From Arthrobacter glacialis (GTDB lineage: Bacteria > Actinomycetota > Actinomycetes > Actinomycetales > Micrococcaceae), in the NCBI RefSeq assembly GCF_002909445.1, contig NZ_PPXC01000007.1, positions 62,001 to 126,000 of the forward strand: DNA of 64,000 bases. Direction: 5' to 3'. The notes beneath the pieces are model-generated. The model was not told the origin of the DNA, did no database searches, and was given only the letters and a program-made list of their open reading frames with translations. The translations under genes were made by a program, and so were the position numbers. Positions 50,343-59,346 of the stretch are shown one piece after another (positions within the stretch are counted from its first letter, which is position 1; every line of letters starts with the position of its first letter).

Positions 50343-51825
50343 GGGGGTCCCCTTCATTGAGCCACTGTGTGAAGATGGCTCGGCTGATCTTTCCGCTGCC
50401 CGTCAACGGCAATGCGTCCAGTAGATAGTACTGGCTTGGCCGGTGCGATGCCGGGAGTTTGGCAGCAGCGAGACGGCAGCGGGCCAGCAACGCGGTAGCG
50501 TTGCGTTCCCCCGCGCCCGCTGCAATCCCTTCGCTGGCGTAGAGCCCTGCCACAAGGCGCTGCCCCCGCAAAGGATCCTCCCGCCCTGTCACCAAAACGC
50601 TGACGTGCCGGCCGTCGAAGGAGGCCGCCGCGGCGGCTGCGAGGGCTGCCTCCACCGCGTGGGGATAGACGTTCGCCCCTGCCGTGACGATCATGTCGCT
50701 GGCCCGGCCCAGCACGTGCAACCGTCCGGCGTTGTCAAGGCGTCCCTGATCGTGAACCGTAAACCACTCCCGCGCATCCGATTCGACTTCCAGTTCCGAT
50801 TCGACTCGATCCTGGCCGTCTTGACGCCACGGCGCATTGGCTGCGAGTGAGCTGAAGGCAAGTCCGTCGTCGCCCCAGGCGTAGCCGCTGCAAACATAGG
50901 GGCTCTTGACGTAAATGGTCCCCTCCACGCCGCGGTCCACACGTTTCCCGTGGCCATCACGGATGCTGATCTGAACGCCCGGAAATGCGGTACCCACACT
51001 GGTTTCCGGCATGGCGGGCGTCCCGGTACGGTCGACGCCGGACGCGGCCACAAAACCCAACTCGGCGGCACCGTAGTACTGGTGGATGGCTGCGTTGGGC
51101 GCCCATTCACGGGCCAAGGCCAAGGCGCCTGCCGAGAGTGCCGAGCCGGCGCACACGATTGAGGCCAGTTGCTGGCCAGACTGTTGTGTGCGCAACCCGG
51201 CGCCGGCCAGTAGCTCCAGAACTGTCGGCACCAGAACCAGCCTGTTGACGTTGTGCTCTGCCATGGCCGCCAATGCTGCCGCGGTGCTGAAGTGCGGCAG
51301 CGCCACAAAAGTGGACCCTGCATAGATGGACTCGCCCAAGGCATAAAGATTCATACTGGCGGCCAGGGGTCCCGGAGCCAAGGTGACGGTCCGTTCTGTG
51401 ACCTCGAAGAACTCGACACTGCGGCCCATGGATTCTTGCCATGATGCGCTGCTGCGGGTGAACGCCTTAGGCAGTCCGCTGGTGCCTGAGGACAGTCCCA
51501 GCAAAAATGGTGGCTCCGCTGATCCCCCATGGTCGGCCCCGTTGGCCCAGTCCAGTGCAGCATCGCGTAGCCGGTGCCGAAGGTCGGGTGACCCTTGGGC
51601 GTCGATCACCATGGCCACCTTGCCTGAGTAGACGGCTGCACAGAATCTGGCGGCCAAGGCTGTGCTGGTTGGCTCGTCAATGACTTCCACAAGCTGCGCT
51701 GCGCCGGGGGTGGACGTGGCGGCGGCAAGGAGCTGGGCGAAGGTGAGCCGATGCTCCCCCACCACCACGGCGGCGTTCTGGCCCGCGGTGCGGGCCCAGC
51801 GCTGGAGCTGGTCAATGAATGGCAT
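50323..51825 (-). CDS. AMP-dependent acyl-CoA synthetase/ligase (class I adenylate-forming)
   Basis: This 500-aa adenylating enzyme has the P-loop-like GLSSGTSGLPKAFTRS (about residue 112), the YYGAAELGFVA motif (A5, Glu), GRLDNAGRLHVLGRASDMIVTAG (A7-A8) and the C-terminal catalytic Lys in LPLTGSGKISRAIF (A10). It would activate a carboxylic acid to acyl-AMP and then acyl-CoA. Short length and divergent N-terminus are like MenE-type ligases, but no menaquinone genes are near. Its end overlaps the thiolase start, suggesting the pair acts on one substrate. Substrate unknown. Confidence 0.88.
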   Translation of the reverse strand: MPFIDQLQRWARTAGQNAAVVVGEHRLTFAQLLAAATSTPGAAQLVEVIDEPTSTALAARFCAAVYSGKVAMVIDAQGSPDLRHRLRDAALDWANGADHGGSAEPPFLLGLSSGTSGLPKAFTRSSASWQESMGRSVEFFEVTERTVTLAPGPLAASMNLYALGESIYAGSTFVALPHFSTAAALAAMAEHNVNRLVLVPTVLELLAGAGLRTQQSGQQLASIVCAGSALSAGALALAREWAPNAAIHQYYGAAELGFVAASGVDRTGTPAMPETSVGTAFPGVQISIRDGHGKRVDRGVEGTIYVKSPYVCSGYAWGDDGLAFSSLAANAPWRQDGQDRVESELEVESDAREWFTVHDQGRLDNAGRLHVLGRASDMIVTAGANVYPHAVEAALAAAAAASFDGRHVSVLVTGREDPLRGQRLVAGLYASEGIAAGAGERNATALLARCRLAAAKLPASHRPSQYYLLDALPLTGSGKISRAIFTQWLNEGDPRAQRLH

Positions 51826-51885
51826 TGACTACATGCTAGCGAAACACTGTCCGGAAAATTGCCGCACAGCTCAACCAGCAGAGGT

Positions 51886-51891
51886 TAAGCT
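51886..51891 (+). promoter_or_regulatory. Probable -10 element of the leaderless zinc peptidase gene
   Basis: TAAGCT ends six nt before the ATG at 51898, with no ribosome binding site between. Confidence 0.45.
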
Positions 51892-51897
51892 GTTGCC

Positions 51898-52803
51898 ATG
51901 ACTTTTAATGAAGGTGCCCGACTGGACCCGTCGCAGGCTGAGGACCGCAGGGGCCGCACGGGCATGGGGCGCGGCGGCAAGGTGGGGCTGGGGCTCGGTG
52001 GTGGAATCGTGGTGCTGATTGGCGCACTCCTGGGCATCAACCCTGACTTGCTCTCGGGTTTGTTGGGCGACACGGGCACCCAGCCGGCCATTGAGCAGAG
52101 CGGTGCCAGCGGCTTGGAAAGCTGCCAAACCGGCCAGGACGCCAATGAACGCCTGGACTGCCGGATCCTGGGCACGGCCAACTCGCTCAACAGCTTCTGG
52201 CCCGGGTATCTGGCCCAGTACAACATCAAGTACTCAGTGCCGAAAACAGTGATCTTCACCGGCAGCGTCAGCACTGCCTGTGGTTCTGCCACCTCGGCCG
52301 TGGGGCCGTTCTACTGCCCCGGGGACAACAAGGCGTACTTCGATCCCGACTTCTTTGCCCAGCTGGAGGAACAGTTTGGCTCCTCCGGCGGGCCACTGGC
52401 GCAGGAGTACGTTGTGGCGCACGAGTTTGGCCACCATGTCCAGAACATCACCGGCACCATTGACAAGGGCAATCAGGGCGCCACGGGCGCCCAATCCGCA
52501 GCTGTGCGAACCGAACTGCAGGCCGATTGCTATGCGGGTGTGTGGATGCGCTACGCCTCAACACAGCCGGCGCCGGGCTCCACGCTGCCTTTCCTTAAAG
52601 CATTGACGCAGCAGGACCTCAACGACGCCCTCTCGGCGGCCTCCTCGGTGGGTGACGACCGAATCCAGCAGGCAGCCACGGGCCGCACCAATCCGGAGTC
52701 CTGGAGTCACGGCTCCAGCGCCCAACGTCAAAAGTGGTTGTACACCGGCTACCAAAGCGCCGACATGGCCGCCTGCGACACCTTCTCAGTCCCCAAGGTG
52801 TAG
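51898..52803 (+). CDS. YpfJ-type neutral zinc metallopeptidase
   Basis: This 301-aa protein has a short charged N-terminus and one membrane anchor (KVGLGLGGGIVVLIGALLGI, about 28-47). An extracytoplasmic domain follows with the zinc site VVAHEFGHHVQN (HExxH near residue 178) and the later ELQADCYAGVWM segment that supplies the third ligand. It matches the Zincin-fold YpfJ/KPN_00793 family annotated as putative neutral zinc metallopeptidase; substrate unknown. Cysteines in the exported part could form disulfides. A hairpin terminator follows. Confidence 0.92.
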   Translation: MTFNEGARLDPSQAEDRRGRTGMGRGGKVGLGLGGGIVVLIGALLGINPDLLSGLLGDTGTQPAIEQSGASGLESCQTGQDANERLDCRILGTANSLNSFWPGYLAQYNIKYSVPKTVIFTGSVSTACGSATSAVGPFYCPGDNKAYFDPDFFAQLEEQFGSSGGPLAQEYVVAHEFGHHVQNITGTIDKGNQGATGAQSAAVRTELQADCYAGVWMRYASTQPAPGSTLPFLKALTQQDLNDALSAASSVGDDRIQQAATGRTNPESWSHGSSAQRQKWLYTGYQSADMAACDTFSVPKV

Positions 52804-52818
52804 CCAACAACCGAAACG

Positions 52819-52866
52819 AAAGAACCGCCGTCGTCCGGGCAAATGCCAGGACAACGGCGGTTCTTT
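52819..52866 (+). terminator. Hairpin after the zinc peptidase gene
   Basis: AAAGAACCGCCG (52819-52830) pairs with CGGCGGTTCTTT (52855-52866), with partial inner pairing GTCC/GGAC. It ends in a T-rich arm suitable for termination on the plus strand. Confidence 0.8.
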
Positions 52867-53031
52867 GCGCAAGCAGCATGTGCGCCGAGGCGCTGATGTG
52901 CGTGCCGGGAGCGGCTCCGGGCGTCCGCGATGGGCCCACAGCTGCGCGGGCCCCACTGCGAGCTTGCGAGTGGAGGGAGCAGCTGGGGACGGGCGGGCAC
53001 CAGATCAGCGCGAAGGTGCGCTTGCTGCCTA

Positions 53032-53382
53032 CTAGATGTTGAAGCCGAGGGCCCGCATCTGGTCGCGGCCGTCGTCTGTGATCCGCTCGGGACCCCACGG
53101 CGGCATCCACACCCAGTTGATGCGCCATTCGTCAACGATGGGACCCAGGGAGGCCTCCACCTGCTCCTCGATGACGTCCTGCAGGGGGCACGCCGCTGTG
53201 GTCAGCGTCATGTCCAACAGCAAGGCACCGTCGTCGCCGTAGCGCAAGCCGTAGAGCAGGCCCAGGTCCACGATGTTGACGCCGAGTTCCGGGTCAATGA
53301 CGTCCCTGAGGGCTTCCTCAACGTCTTCGAGGTTGGTTTGCCCAGCAACAATCGCTGCGCTTGTTTCGCTGATGTCAGTCAT
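53032..53382 (-). CDS. sufT: SufT-like metal-sulfur cluster assembly factor (DUF59/MIP18)
   Basis: This 116-aa DUF59 protein has DVEEALRDVIDPELGVNIVDLGLLYGL and LDMTLTTAACPLQDVIEEQVEASL with the conserved Cys near residue 76, then NWVWMPPWGPERITDDGRDQMRALGF. SufT helps maturation of Fe-S proteins under high demand. It is the last gene of the suf operon and starts after a 37-nt gap. The ATG at 53382 has AAGG upstream. An open frame reading further upstream is sufC in another phase. Confidence 0.92.
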   Translation of the reverse strand: MTDISETSAAIVAGQTNLEDVEEALRDVIDPELGVNIVDLGLLYGLRYGDDGALLLDMTLTTAACPLQDVIEEQVEASLGPIVDEWRINWVWMPPWGPERITDDGRDQMRALGFNI

Positions 53383-53419
53383 GATTACCTTCTTGGCAAT
53401 ATAGAGAGTGGCGTGGCGG

Positions 53420-54187
53420 TTAGGCCGTTGCCGACTCTGCAACCTGGTAGCGGTCGTAACCTTCGTCTTCCAAGCGGTCGGCAAGTTCCGGGCCGCCCTG
53501 TTCGGCAATGCTGCCGTCAACGAACACGTGCACAAACTGCGGCTTGATGTAGCGCAGGATGCGTGTGTAGTGGGTGATGAGCAAGGTGCCCAGCCCGCCG
53601 TCCTCGATGGAACGGTTGACGCCTTCGGAGACAACCTTCAGCGCGTCAACGTCCAGGCCGGAGTCGGTCTCGTCCAGGATGGCGAACTTGGGCTTGAGCA
53701 GTTCCAGCTGGAGGATTTCGTGGCGCTTCTTCTCGCCACCGGAGAAGCCTTCGTTGACGTTGCGCTCAGCAAACTCAGGCTCGATGCGCAACTGCGCCAT
53801 GGCAGCCTTGACGTCCTTGGTCCAGGTGCGCAGCTTGGGGGCTTCGCCGTCAATGGCAGTCTTGGCGGTGCGCAGGAAGTTGGTCATGGTGACTCCGGGG
53901 ATTTCCACGGGGTACTGCATGGCCAGGAACAGGCCGGCGCGTGCACGCTGGTCAACTGTCATCTCCAGGACGTTTTCGCCGTCCAGGGTGATGGAGCCGC
54001 TGTCCACTGTGTAGCGGGGGTGGCCGGCAATGGTGGCCGCGAGGGTGGATTTGCCGGAGCCGTTGGGGCCCATGATGGCGTGGGTTTCCCCGGTGTTGAT
54101 GGTCAGGCTGACACCCTTGAGGATGGGCTTGACGCCCTGCTCGGTCTCAATGCTGACGTGCAGGTCCTTGATTTCCAGAGTCGACAT
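53420..54187 (-). CDS. sufC: Fe-S cluster assembly ATPase SufC
   Basis: This 255-aa ABC-type ATPase forms the SufBCD scaffold complex. Motifs: Walker A GPNGSGKST (about residue 38), SufC-specific FLAMQYPVEIPGVTMTNFLRTA, signature FSGGEKKRHEILQL, Walker B FAILDETDSGLDVDAL and switch LITHYTRIL. Length and sequence are canonical. It is preceded in the operon by the Rieske-type ferredoxin gene (42-nt gap). Confidence 0.96.
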   Translation of the reverse strand: MSTLEIKDLHVSIETEQGVKPILKGVSLTINTGETHAIMGPNGSGKSTLAATIAGHPRYTVDSGSITLDGENVLEMTVDQRARAGLFLAMQYPVEIPGVTMTNFLRTAKTAIDGEAPKLRTWTKDVKAAMAQLRIEPEFAERNVNEGFSGGEKKRHEILQLELLKPKFAILDETDSGLDVDALKVVSEGVNRSIEDGGLGTLLITHYTRILRYIKPQFVHVFVDGSIAEQGGPELADRLEDEGYDRYQVAESATA

Positions 54188-54229
54188 ACTCTATTTTCTC
54201 CTAAAAATTTGTGTGTGCGGGCCGCGGCG

Positions 54230-54586
54230 CTACTGCGCGCTGACGCCGTTAAGAATGTTGGTGACGTCCACATAGACGTCGCTGCCATGAATGCTCAAGG
54301 CAAAGACGGGCACGGGCTCAAATGCGGGCAGGGTCAGCGGTTCGCCTGATTTCAGATCGAACGAGCTGCCGTGCGCCCAGCATTCAATGGTGCCGTCCTC
54401 CACGTCGCCCTCGCTCAGGGAAATCTCTGCATGGGAGCAGGTATCTCCAATAGCGTGAAGGTCTCCGTAGGAGTCCCGCACAATCGCGATGGGGAAATCA
54501 TCAACCTCGACGAGCAAGGATGACTTGACCTGAACATCGCTGTCTTGGCAGACAATGACGCCGGCAGGCGTGGAGGAATCACTCAC
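54230..54586 (-). CDS. Rieske [2Fe-2S] ferredoxin-like protein in the suf operon
   Basis: This 118-aa protein has the Rieske cluster motif CSHAEISLSEGDV...IECWAHGSSFDL (CxH-x16-17-CxxH, about residues 48-70), which binds a [2Fe-2S] cluster through two Cys and two His. Similar proteins are annotated as non-heme iron oxygenase ferredoxin subunits. Its position between sufD and sufC, with the GTG overlapping the sufD stop (GTGA), suggests a client or electron donor for cluster assembly. This placement is common in actinobacterial suf operons as far as I recall. Confidence 0.93.
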   Translation of the reverse strand: MSDSSTPAGVIVCQDSDVQVKSSLLVEVDDFPIAIVRDSYGDLHAIGDTCSHAEISLSEGDVEDGTIECWAHGSSFDLKSGEPLTLPAFEPVPVFALSIHGSDVYVDVTNILNGVSAQ

Positions 54587-55899
54587 TGTGGTGTCGCCGC
54601 CAATTCGCGTTCCACGGCATCGCGCAAACGCTCTTCGAGGGCAGGAACCTTGATGTGCTGGATGACTTCATTCAAGAAACCACGAACCACCAAACGGCGG
54701 GCCACATCTTCTGCAATGCCGCGAGCCTGCAGGTAGAACAATTGCTCGTCATCGAAACGGCCGGTGGCACTTGCGTGTCCGGCGCCTTCGATCATGCCCG
54801 TCTCGATTTCCAGGTTGGGCACCGAGTCGGCACGCGCACCCTGGGTCAGGATCAGGTTGCGGTTCATCTCGTAGGTGTCGGTGCCTTCGGCCTGCTTGCG
54901 GATCAGGACATCGCCAATCCACACAGCGTGTGCCCCGTCGCCCTGCAGTGCACCCTTGTAGGTGACGCGGGACTTGCAGTTCTTGGTGGAGTGATCCACG
55001 AACAAGCGCTGTTCCAGGTGCTGGCCGGCGTCGGCAAAGTACAGTCCGTACATTTCAACCTCGGCACCGGTGCCGCTGTAGCGGGCGGCAGGGGTGGTGC
55101 GCAGCAAGTTGCCACCAAGGTTGACGACGACGTGCTTAACTTTCGCGTCGCGGCCCACCAAAATGTGCTGGGCACTGGCGTGCACGGTGTCGTCGTTCCA
55201 ATCCTGGATGCTGACAACCGTCAGGTTGGCACCGTCCTCAACCAAAATCTCAATGTTCTCGGAGAGAACTGCACTGCCGCGGTGGTCAAGGACCACAACG
55301 CCGGTGGCGAACTTCTTGGCGTGCACCACAATGTGGGCTGCAGCCGGAACGTCGCCCTGGCCGGTGAGGGTTAAGGTGGTGACGTTCTCAGCGTTGCCAA
55401 CAAATTCTGCCGACAGCGTGACAACTGTGGCTTCGGTGAAGTTCTCCCATGCGGCAGCTGCCACACGGTCCTCGGGGATGCCTGCCTTGCCGATGCGTGA
55501 GTCGTCGCGCCCCACGGTCTCAACCGTGACGCCGTCGGGCTTGGAGACCTCAACGACGGGTGCCGGGCCGGAGAGTTCCTGACCCTTGACACCAACACGG
55601 TCAAGGCCGCGCATGCGCTTGAGCGGGGTGAAACGCCATTCTTCTTCACGGCCGGTGATGAGCGGGAAGTCTGCCATCTTGTAAGAGGTCAGACGGCCTG
55701 CGCGGGAGCTGTCGGGAACGCCAACGCCGCCGCCGTGGCTGTCGCCGCCATGGCTGTGCGCCTTGGCAGCGCTGCCGCCCAGCGGGCCGGTTTCAGGGTT
55801 GATCTCGGAAAGCTGTTCGCCTTCCTCATTCATGCCCTTGATGAATCCCTGCGACCAAGTCTTGCCGCCTGTTGTCTTTTCTTCTGTGAGCTCGGTCAT
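54583..55899 (-). CDS. sufD: Fe-S cluster assembly protein SufD
   Basis: This 438-aa SufD partner of SufB has the beta-helix core with GKTWSQGFIKGMNEEG-type N-terminus, TSYKMADFPLITGREEEWRFTPL, the TKNCKSRVTYKGALQGDGAHAVWIGDVLIRKQAEGTDTYEMNRNLILTQGARADSVPNLEIET block (about 310-375) and the C-terminal His-rich GHASATGRFDDEQLFYLQARGI. A Gly/His/Ser-rich stretch near residue 45 is low complexity. The ATG follows the sufB stop with no gap. Confidence 0.95.
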   Translation of the reverse strand: MTELTEEKTTGGKTWSQGFIKGMNEEGEQLSEINPETGPLGGSAAKAHSHGGDSHGGGVGVPDSSRAGRLTSYKMADFPLITGREEEWRFTPLKRMRGLDRVGVKGQELSGPAPVVEVSKPDGVTVETVGRDDSRIGKAGIPEDRVAAAAWENFTEATVVTLSAEFVGNAENVTTLTLTGQGDVPAAAHIVVHAKKFATGVVVLDHRGSAVLSENIEILVEDGANLTVVSIQDWNDDTVHASAQHILVGRDAKVKHVVVNLGGNLLRTTPAARYSGTGAEVEMYGLYFADAGQHLEQRLFVDHSTKNCKSRVTYKGALQGDGAHAVWIGDVLIRKQAEGTDTYEMNRNLILTQGARADSVPNLEIETGMIEGAGHASATGRFDDEQLFYLQARGIAEDVARRLVVRGFLNEVIQHIKVPALEERLRDAVERELAATPQ

Positions 55900-57375
55900 T
55901 TAACCGACGGCCCCTTCCATCTGCAGTTCGATCAGGCGGTTCAGTTCAAGTGCGTATTCCATGGGAAGTTCCTTGGCGATCGGCTCGATGAAGCCGCGCA
56001 CAATCATGGCCATGGCCTCGTCCTCGGGCATGCCGCGGGACTGCAGGTAGAACAGCTGCTCTTCGCTGACCTTGGACACTGTTGCCTCGTGGCCCATGGA
56101 GACATCGTCTTCACGAACGTCCACGTACGGGTACGTGTCGGAGCGGGAAATGTTGTCCACCAGGAGGGCGTCACAGCGCACGGTGTTGGCCGAGTGCGTT
56201 GCGCCTTCACGGATCTGGACCAAACCGCGGTAGGCCGCGCGTCCGCCACCGCGGGCAACGGACTTGGAGATGATGGAGGACTGCGTGTTGGGCGCAATGT
56301 GAACCATCTTCGAGCCCGTGTCCTGGTGCTGGCCCTCGCCGGCGAATGCCACCGACAGGGTCTCACCCTTGGCGTGCTCGCCCACAAGGTAGACGGCCGG
56401 GTACTTCATGGTGACCTTGGAACCGATGTTGCCATCGACCCACTCCATGGTGGCGCCTTCGTGTGCAATGGCGCGCTTGGTCACCAGGTTGTACACGTTG
56501 TTGGACCAGTTCTGGATGGTGGTGTAGCGAACGCGGGCGTTCTTCTTCACCACAATTTCCACAACGGCCGAGTGCAGGGAGTCCGAGGTGTAGATCGGGG
56601 CTGTGCAACCTTCAATGTAGTGAACGTAACTGCCTTCATCGGCGATGATGAGCGTGCGCTCAAACTGGCCCATGTTCTCGGTGTTGATGCGGAAGTACGC
56701 CTGCAGCGGGATGTCCACGTGGACGCCCGGGGGGACGTACACGAAGGAACCGCCGGACCAGACGGCCGTGTTCAGTGACGCAAACTTGTTGTCGCCCACA
56801 GGGATCATGGTGGCGAAGTATTCCTGGAAGATCTCCGGGTATTCGCGCAGACCGGTGTCGGTGTCGGTGAAGATGACACCCTTCTCTTCCAAGTCCTCAC
56901 GAATCTGGTGGTACACCACCTCAGATTCGTACTGGGCAGTTACGCCACCAACCAAGCGGTTGCGCTCAGCTTCCGGGATGCCCAGCTTCTCGTAGGTGTT
57001 GCGGATGTCATCCGGCAATTCTTCCCACGTGGTGGCCTGCTTCTCGGTGGAGCGCACAAAGTACTTGATGTTATCGAAGTCAATGCCGGAGAGGTCTGCA
57101 CCCCAGGTGGGCATGGGCTTGCGGTCGAAGTACTTCAAGCCCTTCAGGCGCATGTCCAGCATCCACTGCGGCTCGTTCTTTTTCGCGGAGATGTCGCGGA
57201 CGACCTCTTCGCTCAAACCGCGACGTGCGTTGTCGCTGGCCGCGTTTTTGTCGGACCAGCCGAAGGCATAGTTGCCCAGGCCCTCCAGCTCGGGGTTTCT
57301 TTCGAGGATGTCGTGGTTGGTGGCATCTGCCACGTCACCGTTGGCGCTCACATCCTGCGCTAATTGATCCGTCAT
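55900..57375 (-). CDS. sufB: Fe-S cluster assembly scaffold SufB
   Basis: This 491-aa SufB has the family blocks [69 protein letters not shown] (conserved Cys), [13 protein letters not shown] and [14 protein letters not shown] (the Cys that accepts sulfur, near residue 415). With SufC and SufD it is the scaffold where Fe-S clusters are built. The ATG at 57375 is fixed by a one-base overlap with the sufR stop (TGATG) and AAAGG upstream. Confidence 0.96.
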   Translation of the reverse strand: MTDQLAQDVSANGDVADATNHDILERNPELEGLGNYAFGWSDKNAASDNARRGLSEEVVRDISAKKNEPQWMLDMRLKGLKYFDRKPMPTWGADLSGIDFDNIKYFVRSTEKQATTWEELPDDIRNTYEKLGIPEAERNRLVGGVTAQYESEVVYHQIREDLEEKGVIFTDTDTGLREYPEIFQEYFATMIPVGDNKFASLNTAVWSGGSFVYVPPGVHVDIPLQAYFRINTENMGQFERTLIIADEGSYVHYIEGCTAPIYTSDSLHSAVVEIVVKKNARVRYTTIQNWSNNVYNLVTKRAIAHEGATMEWVDGNIGSKVTMKYPAVYLVGEHAKGETLSVAFAGEGQHQDTGSKMVHIAPNTQSSIISKSVARGGGRAAYRGLVQIREGATHSANTVRCDALLVDNISRSDTYPYVDVREDDVSMGHEATVSKVSEEQLFYLQSRGMPEDEAMAMIVRGFIEPIAKELPMEYALELNRLIELQMEGAVG

Positions 57376-58148
57376 CACGGCCTTTCTTGCTGATGGTTGG
57401 AAACGGAGCTCGGGACACGTTGGCTTGTTGTGGGCGTGGGCCCCAACTTGCGAACTACTGCGCGTCCCGTGGGTACATGGGTGGTGCAAACATGTCCGCC
57501 ACTTGCCATGGTGGAGAGCCTGCGCACATCGACGCCGATCAGTCGGGAGAATATCTTTGTCTCGGCGTCGCAAAATTCGGGAAAGGAGGTGGCTAGTTCC
57601 TGGATGGGGCAATGGCCCTGGCACAGCTGCTCGGCAGCCATGGCGGAACCGGCGTTGAGGGAGTTTGACGTGGCCACAAAACGATCGGCGTTCAGCGCCT
57701 CGGCAAGAGCCTTGGAGCGGGCCGCAACATCGTCGCCGGCGGCATCAACCAACGGCTGGTATTTGGCTTCCATCATGGCAAAGCGGCGTTGCGCAAATTC
57801 AACAATTCCTTCCTCGCCCCGGGTGTCGGCGATCTGCCGCAGCGCCAGGGTGGCAATTTCCAGGTAGTCATCGCCAATTTCGGTCTGCCCTCGCTTGGAG
57901 ACAACATATCTGCGCGCCGGCCTGCCAGCACCGGACTTGGCGTTGCTGATGAGCTTGATCTCGATCAAGCCTTCACGGGTCAAGGAGTCCAAATGTCGGC
58001 GCACGGCAGCAGGCGTCAGCCCCAGCAGCGTGCCCAACTGGGCTGCACTGACAGGTCCTTGCTTGAGTACGGCAGTTAAGACGCGGTCTCGGGTACGTTC
58101 ATCAGGCTCCACACTGGACAATGTCCCGGTATCAATTTGCTGACTCAT
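57375..58148 (-). CDS. sufR: SufR-type Fe-S-sensing transcriptional regulator
   Basis: This 257-aa regulator has an N-terminal ArsR/DeoR-like winged helix ([27 protein letters not shown], about 38-65, then GRPARRY). A C-terminal domain carries Cys residues in [22 protein letters not shown] (about 172-195), the pattern of cluster ligands in SufR. Holo-SufR represses suf operons when Fe-S status is adequate. It is the first gene of the suf operon, as in M. tuberculosis (Rv1460). Two TTGTGTG repeats lie just upstream and may be part of its binding site. Confidence 0.93.
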   Translation of the reverse strand: MSQQIDTGTLSSVEPDERTRDRVLTAVLKQGPVSAAQLGTLLGLTPAAVRRHLDSLTREGLIEIKLISNAKSGAGRPARRYVVSKRGQTEIGDDYLEIATLALRQIADTRGEEGIVEFAQRRFAMMEAKYQPLVDAAGDDVAARSKALAEALNADRFVATSNSLNAGSAMAAEQLCQGHCPIQELATSFPEFCDAETKIFSRLIGVDVRRLSTMASGGHVCTTHVPTGRAVVRKLGPTPTTSQRVPSSVSNHQQERP

Positions 58149-58158
58149 TCACACCTCA

Positions 58159-58181
58159 CACACAATCGAAATAACACACAA
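58159..58181 (-). promoter_or_regulatory. Direct repeats upstream of sufR, possible operator
   Basis: On the minus strand TTGTGTG occurs at 58181-58175 and 58165-58159 (16 bp apart, about 1.5 turns), in an AT-rich stretch within 35 nt of the sufR start. This is a plausible autoregulatory site for SufR, but it is not an inverted repeat. Confidence 0.35.
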
Positions 58182-58287
58182 CATTAGACAAGACAAGTAT
58201 GCCGTAATTAGCCCGCGACATCCACTAAGGTGAGCCTACCCACGCAGCGCTGGTGAGGGGTCCGCCGTCGCGCCCTACTACCTCGCG

Positions 58288-58293
58288 TAGAAT
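58288..58293 (+). promoter_or_regulatory. Probable -10 element of the leaderless ABC exporter operon
   Basis: TAGAAT ends six nt before the GTG at 58300, identical in sequence and spacing to the sites at serB and the DUF222 gene. Confidence 0.5.
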
Positions 58294-58299
58294 GGGCGG

Positions 58300-59346
58300 G
58301 TGCCACAGCCTCTCTCACCCGAACCTGCCCTGATCATCGAGGGGCTCATAAAAGACGTTGGTCCCATCACGGCCCTTGACGGCCGGATGAAAAGAATCGT
58401 CTCCAATATTAGTCTCCGGGCCCATTTTGGCCAGGTCACAGCGCTGCTCGGAGCCAATGGCGCCGGAAAAACCACCACGATTGAATGCGCCCAAGGCCTG
58501 CAAAACCGCACCGGCGGGTCCGTTTCCCTGCTGGGCCAGGACCCCGAGAACGCTGACGCGGTGCTGCGTTCCCGCGTGGGTGTCATGCTTCAGGACGGCG
58601 GACTCCCCCCATCGGCGCGGCCCATTGCCCTGTTGCGGCACGTGGCCAGCTTGTATGAAAATCCGCTGACCGTGGATGCCCTGGTGGACCGGTTGGAGAT
58701 TGCAGAATTCTCCAACACCACCATTAGGCGGCTCTCCGGCGGCCAGAAGCAGCGCGTTGCCCTGGCCGCGAGCCTGTTGGGAAACCCCGAGGTATTGTTC
58801 CTGGATGAACCCAGTGCAGGGCTGGACCCGCAGTCGCGCCTGATGGTCTTTGAGCTGATCCGCGAATTGCGTGACAGCGGCAAGGCCATCATCCTGACCA
58901 CCCACCTGCTCGACGACGCGCAGCGACTTGCCGACTATGTCTACATTGTCAACCACGGCGAGTCTGTCGCCGAGGGCACTGTGGCGCAGCTGCTGAGTCA
59001 GTCGACGGCAGCGCAAAAGCACCGCACCATGACGTTTGAGACGGTGCCGGGCCTGGACACAACTGGCTTGCAACACAGTGGCCTGATCTGCTCGGAAACC
59101 CGCCCCGGCGCGTACAGCCTGTCTGGGTCCTTCACACCCGCCGACATGGCGGCTTTTGGCCAATGGTGTGCCGCTTCGAACGCCATGCCCACCTCGGTGC
59201 ACCTGGCCTCCCAGTCACTTGAGGATGTCTTCCTGGCCGTGTCAGCCGCAGCGTCGCCCTCCAGTGAGGCATCGGCCAGTGGATCAGCCAGCACCACAGG
59301 CAACACGGAATCAAGCCGCGCAGAAGCAGAATCGGAGCTCTCATGA
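58300..59346 (+). CDS. ABC-2 type exporter ATP-binding protein
   Basis: This 348-aa ATPase has Walker A GANGAGKTT (about residue 50), Q-loop VMLQDGGLPPSARP, signature RLSGGQKQRVALAASLL, Walker B VLFLDEPSAGLDPQ and switch ILTTHLLDDA. It has a long C-terminal extension ending in a Ser/Ala/Gly-rich tail (about 320-348). It pairs with the permease at 59343 through a four-nt overlap. Its place between sufR and ctaA mirrors the M. tuberculosis Rv1456c-Rv1460 block as I recall it. Substrate unknown. Confidence 0.93.
   Translation: MPQPLSPEPALIIEGLIKDVGPITALDGRMKRIVSNISLRAHFGQVTALLGANGAGKTTTIECAQGLQNRTGGSVSLLGQDPENADAVLRSRVGVMLQDGGLPPSARPIALLRHVASLYENPLTVDALVDRLEIAEFSNTTIRRLSGGQKQRVALAASLLGNPEVLFLDEPSAGLDPQSRLMVFELIRELRDSGKAIILTTHLLDDAQRLADYVYIVNHGESVAEGTVAQLLSQSTAAQKHRTMTFETVPGLDTTGLQHSGLICSETRPGAYSLSGSFTPADMAAFGQWCAASNAMPTSVHLASQSLEDVFLAVSAAASPSSEASASGSASTTGNTESSRAEAESELS

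Noticed and set aside
55735-56778. 347-codon plus-strand frame opposite sufB/sufD
   Set aside because: Antisense shadow of two strongly conserved suf genes.
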